Below are positions 51,888 to 64,000 of a DNA stretch of 64,000 nucleotides, one piece after another. Both the position numbers and the translations under genes were made by a program. The DNA lies in assembly GCF_026213295.1 (NCBI RefSeq), contig NC_079428.1:10336146-10400145 (forward strand), given 5' to 3'. The number at the start of each line of letters is the position of its first letter. The first letter of the stretch is position 1. Below the pieces are notes generated by a model. That model was not told where the DNA came from. It ran no database searches and worked only from the letters and a program-made list of their open reading frames with translations. The DNA is from Gadus chalcogrammus (Eukaryota; Chordata; Actinopteri; Gadiformes; Gadidae).

Positions 51888-51893
51888 TTTATT
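51888..51893 (-). terminator. gucy2f: Candidate poly(A) signal of gucy2f
   Basis: On the - strand this reads AATAAA, about 220 nt after the stop, in AT-rich DNA. It implies a short 3'UTR (52112 to about 51870). Inferred only. Confidence 0.4.
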
Positions 51894-52112
51894 ATATAAT
51901 ATAAGGTTAACTTGTTAGTAACGGATTGAAACGAGAATGCAGGTCGAGACGCTGATATCCATTCGAACTCTGATTCACAAGTACCAGAACAATGTTACAA
52001 GTTACCCTTAACAGCCGCCGTAGAGCGCATTCCCATGCTAAGGCATTGGAATAACAATGCATGCTGTTGACTTTCCGTTGTATGCATAACCAATAACATG
52101 ACTGATATTACC

Positions 52113-63313
<11,201 letters not shown>

Positions 63314-63377
63314 GGTGATGAGGTTATTCTGTCCTCCGGCCAGCAGGGCGGGGTGAGACAGCATAGGGTTCACCTCA

Positions 63378-64000
63378 CTGCGGACAAGGAACCAATGAGC
63401 AAGGCAGCTCTAATACAGTTATAATATACATAAAGTTTTTACAATACATCCATTTTTTTGTCTTTGTTTATTCAGCGTAAAGTAACAGAGGTGTTGAGCA
63501 TAGTGCATTCAGTAACAAATCAATATAATTGTATTTGTATTACTTAAGTTAAGGATAAGGACAATATTGCACATCTCTCCCTTTAACACTTCAGAATTCA
63601 ATAGGGTTTGTTTGATGAACTAAAATATTGTTACATACAAACATAACAAAAGAGGGCTTGAGGTTTTAGCTTGGACATGGCTAACAACTTTTTATAAGCA
63701 TTTATCTTGTCATAGAGGGATGAAAATGAAGCCTTAACATCTAAACCCTATGACCCACCAAATCCTCTAACTTTAATAATGACACATTCCTAGATTTGAT
63801 ATGAGGTCCTACCATGCATAGATGAGTTGCACACGTCCTTGCGCTCAACGGTCACATCTCTCATTGTTCATCCTTTTCTTTTTCATGCAGGTGGCAATGA
63901 AGACGTTTTTTCCGTTCCGTCTTTCTCTCTGTCTTGCCTCAGAGAATATCACCTTCACCATTCCATTGTAAAAACATTAAATTCCTGGCGGTTAGACAGG
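63378..64000 (-). other. gucy2f: Upstream of gucy2f coding start
   Basis: An acceptor-like TTCCTTGTCCGCAG on the - strand ends at 63378, suggesting an intron and an upstream non-coding exon. No exon or promoter was identified in the rest, which is AT-rich. Confidence 0.4.

Overview
The window looks like teleost (ray-finned fish) nuclear DNA. It holds three vertebrate genes in the order collagen IV alpha-5 (col4a5, + strand), insulin receptor substrate 4 (irs4, - strand), retinal guanylate cyclase F (gucy2f, - strand). The human X chromosome has the same order and orientation (COL4A5, IRS4, GUCY2F, from memory). tRNA-derived SINEs, hAT-like debris and very dense CA/GT microsatellites fit a fish. 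The species cannot be told from the sequence.

Layout. Positions 211-23623 carry 47 constitutive col4a5 exons that I could splice in frame without a break: collagenous Gly-X-Y exons 1-42 of this window, then five NC1 exons ending in a TAA. The signal peptide and 7S exons lie upstream. The intron between window exons 37 and 38 holds two 9-nt candidate exons, at the place where mammalian COL4A5 carries its two alternatively spliced 9-bp exons (41A/41B). A 3'UTR probably runs to about 25.47 kb. Positions 25.5-39.3 kb are gene-poor: microsatellites, SINE and DNA-transposon remnants, and a 110-bp near-pure poly-G block. irs4 occupies 39294-43461 as a GC-rich coding block with PH and PTB domains and many YxxM motifs, but its reading frame slips twice in homopolymer-rich DNA. 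A CpG-rich promoter with CCAAT boxes and a perfect CRE lies just upstream. Positions 44-51.9 kb are again gene-poor. gucy2f runs from 63313 down to 52113 in 23 coding exons (1196 codons plus stop, in frame): signal peptide and extracellular domain, one membrane segment, kinase-homology domain, linker helix and cyclase domain.

The genes do not form one pathway. Col4a5 is a basement-membrane collagen chain, Irs4 a cytoplasmic insulin/IGF signalling adaptor, Gucy2f a photoreceptor cGMP-producing membrane enzyme. Their linkage is old synteny, related to the IRS/COL4A linkages seen in other vertebrate paralogons.

The most notable points are the conserved-position col4a5 microexons, an Asn-to-Thr change at a normally invariant catalytic position of the gucy2f cyclase, and several minisatellites that contain or abut splice sites. 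I found no evidence for a wholly new system.
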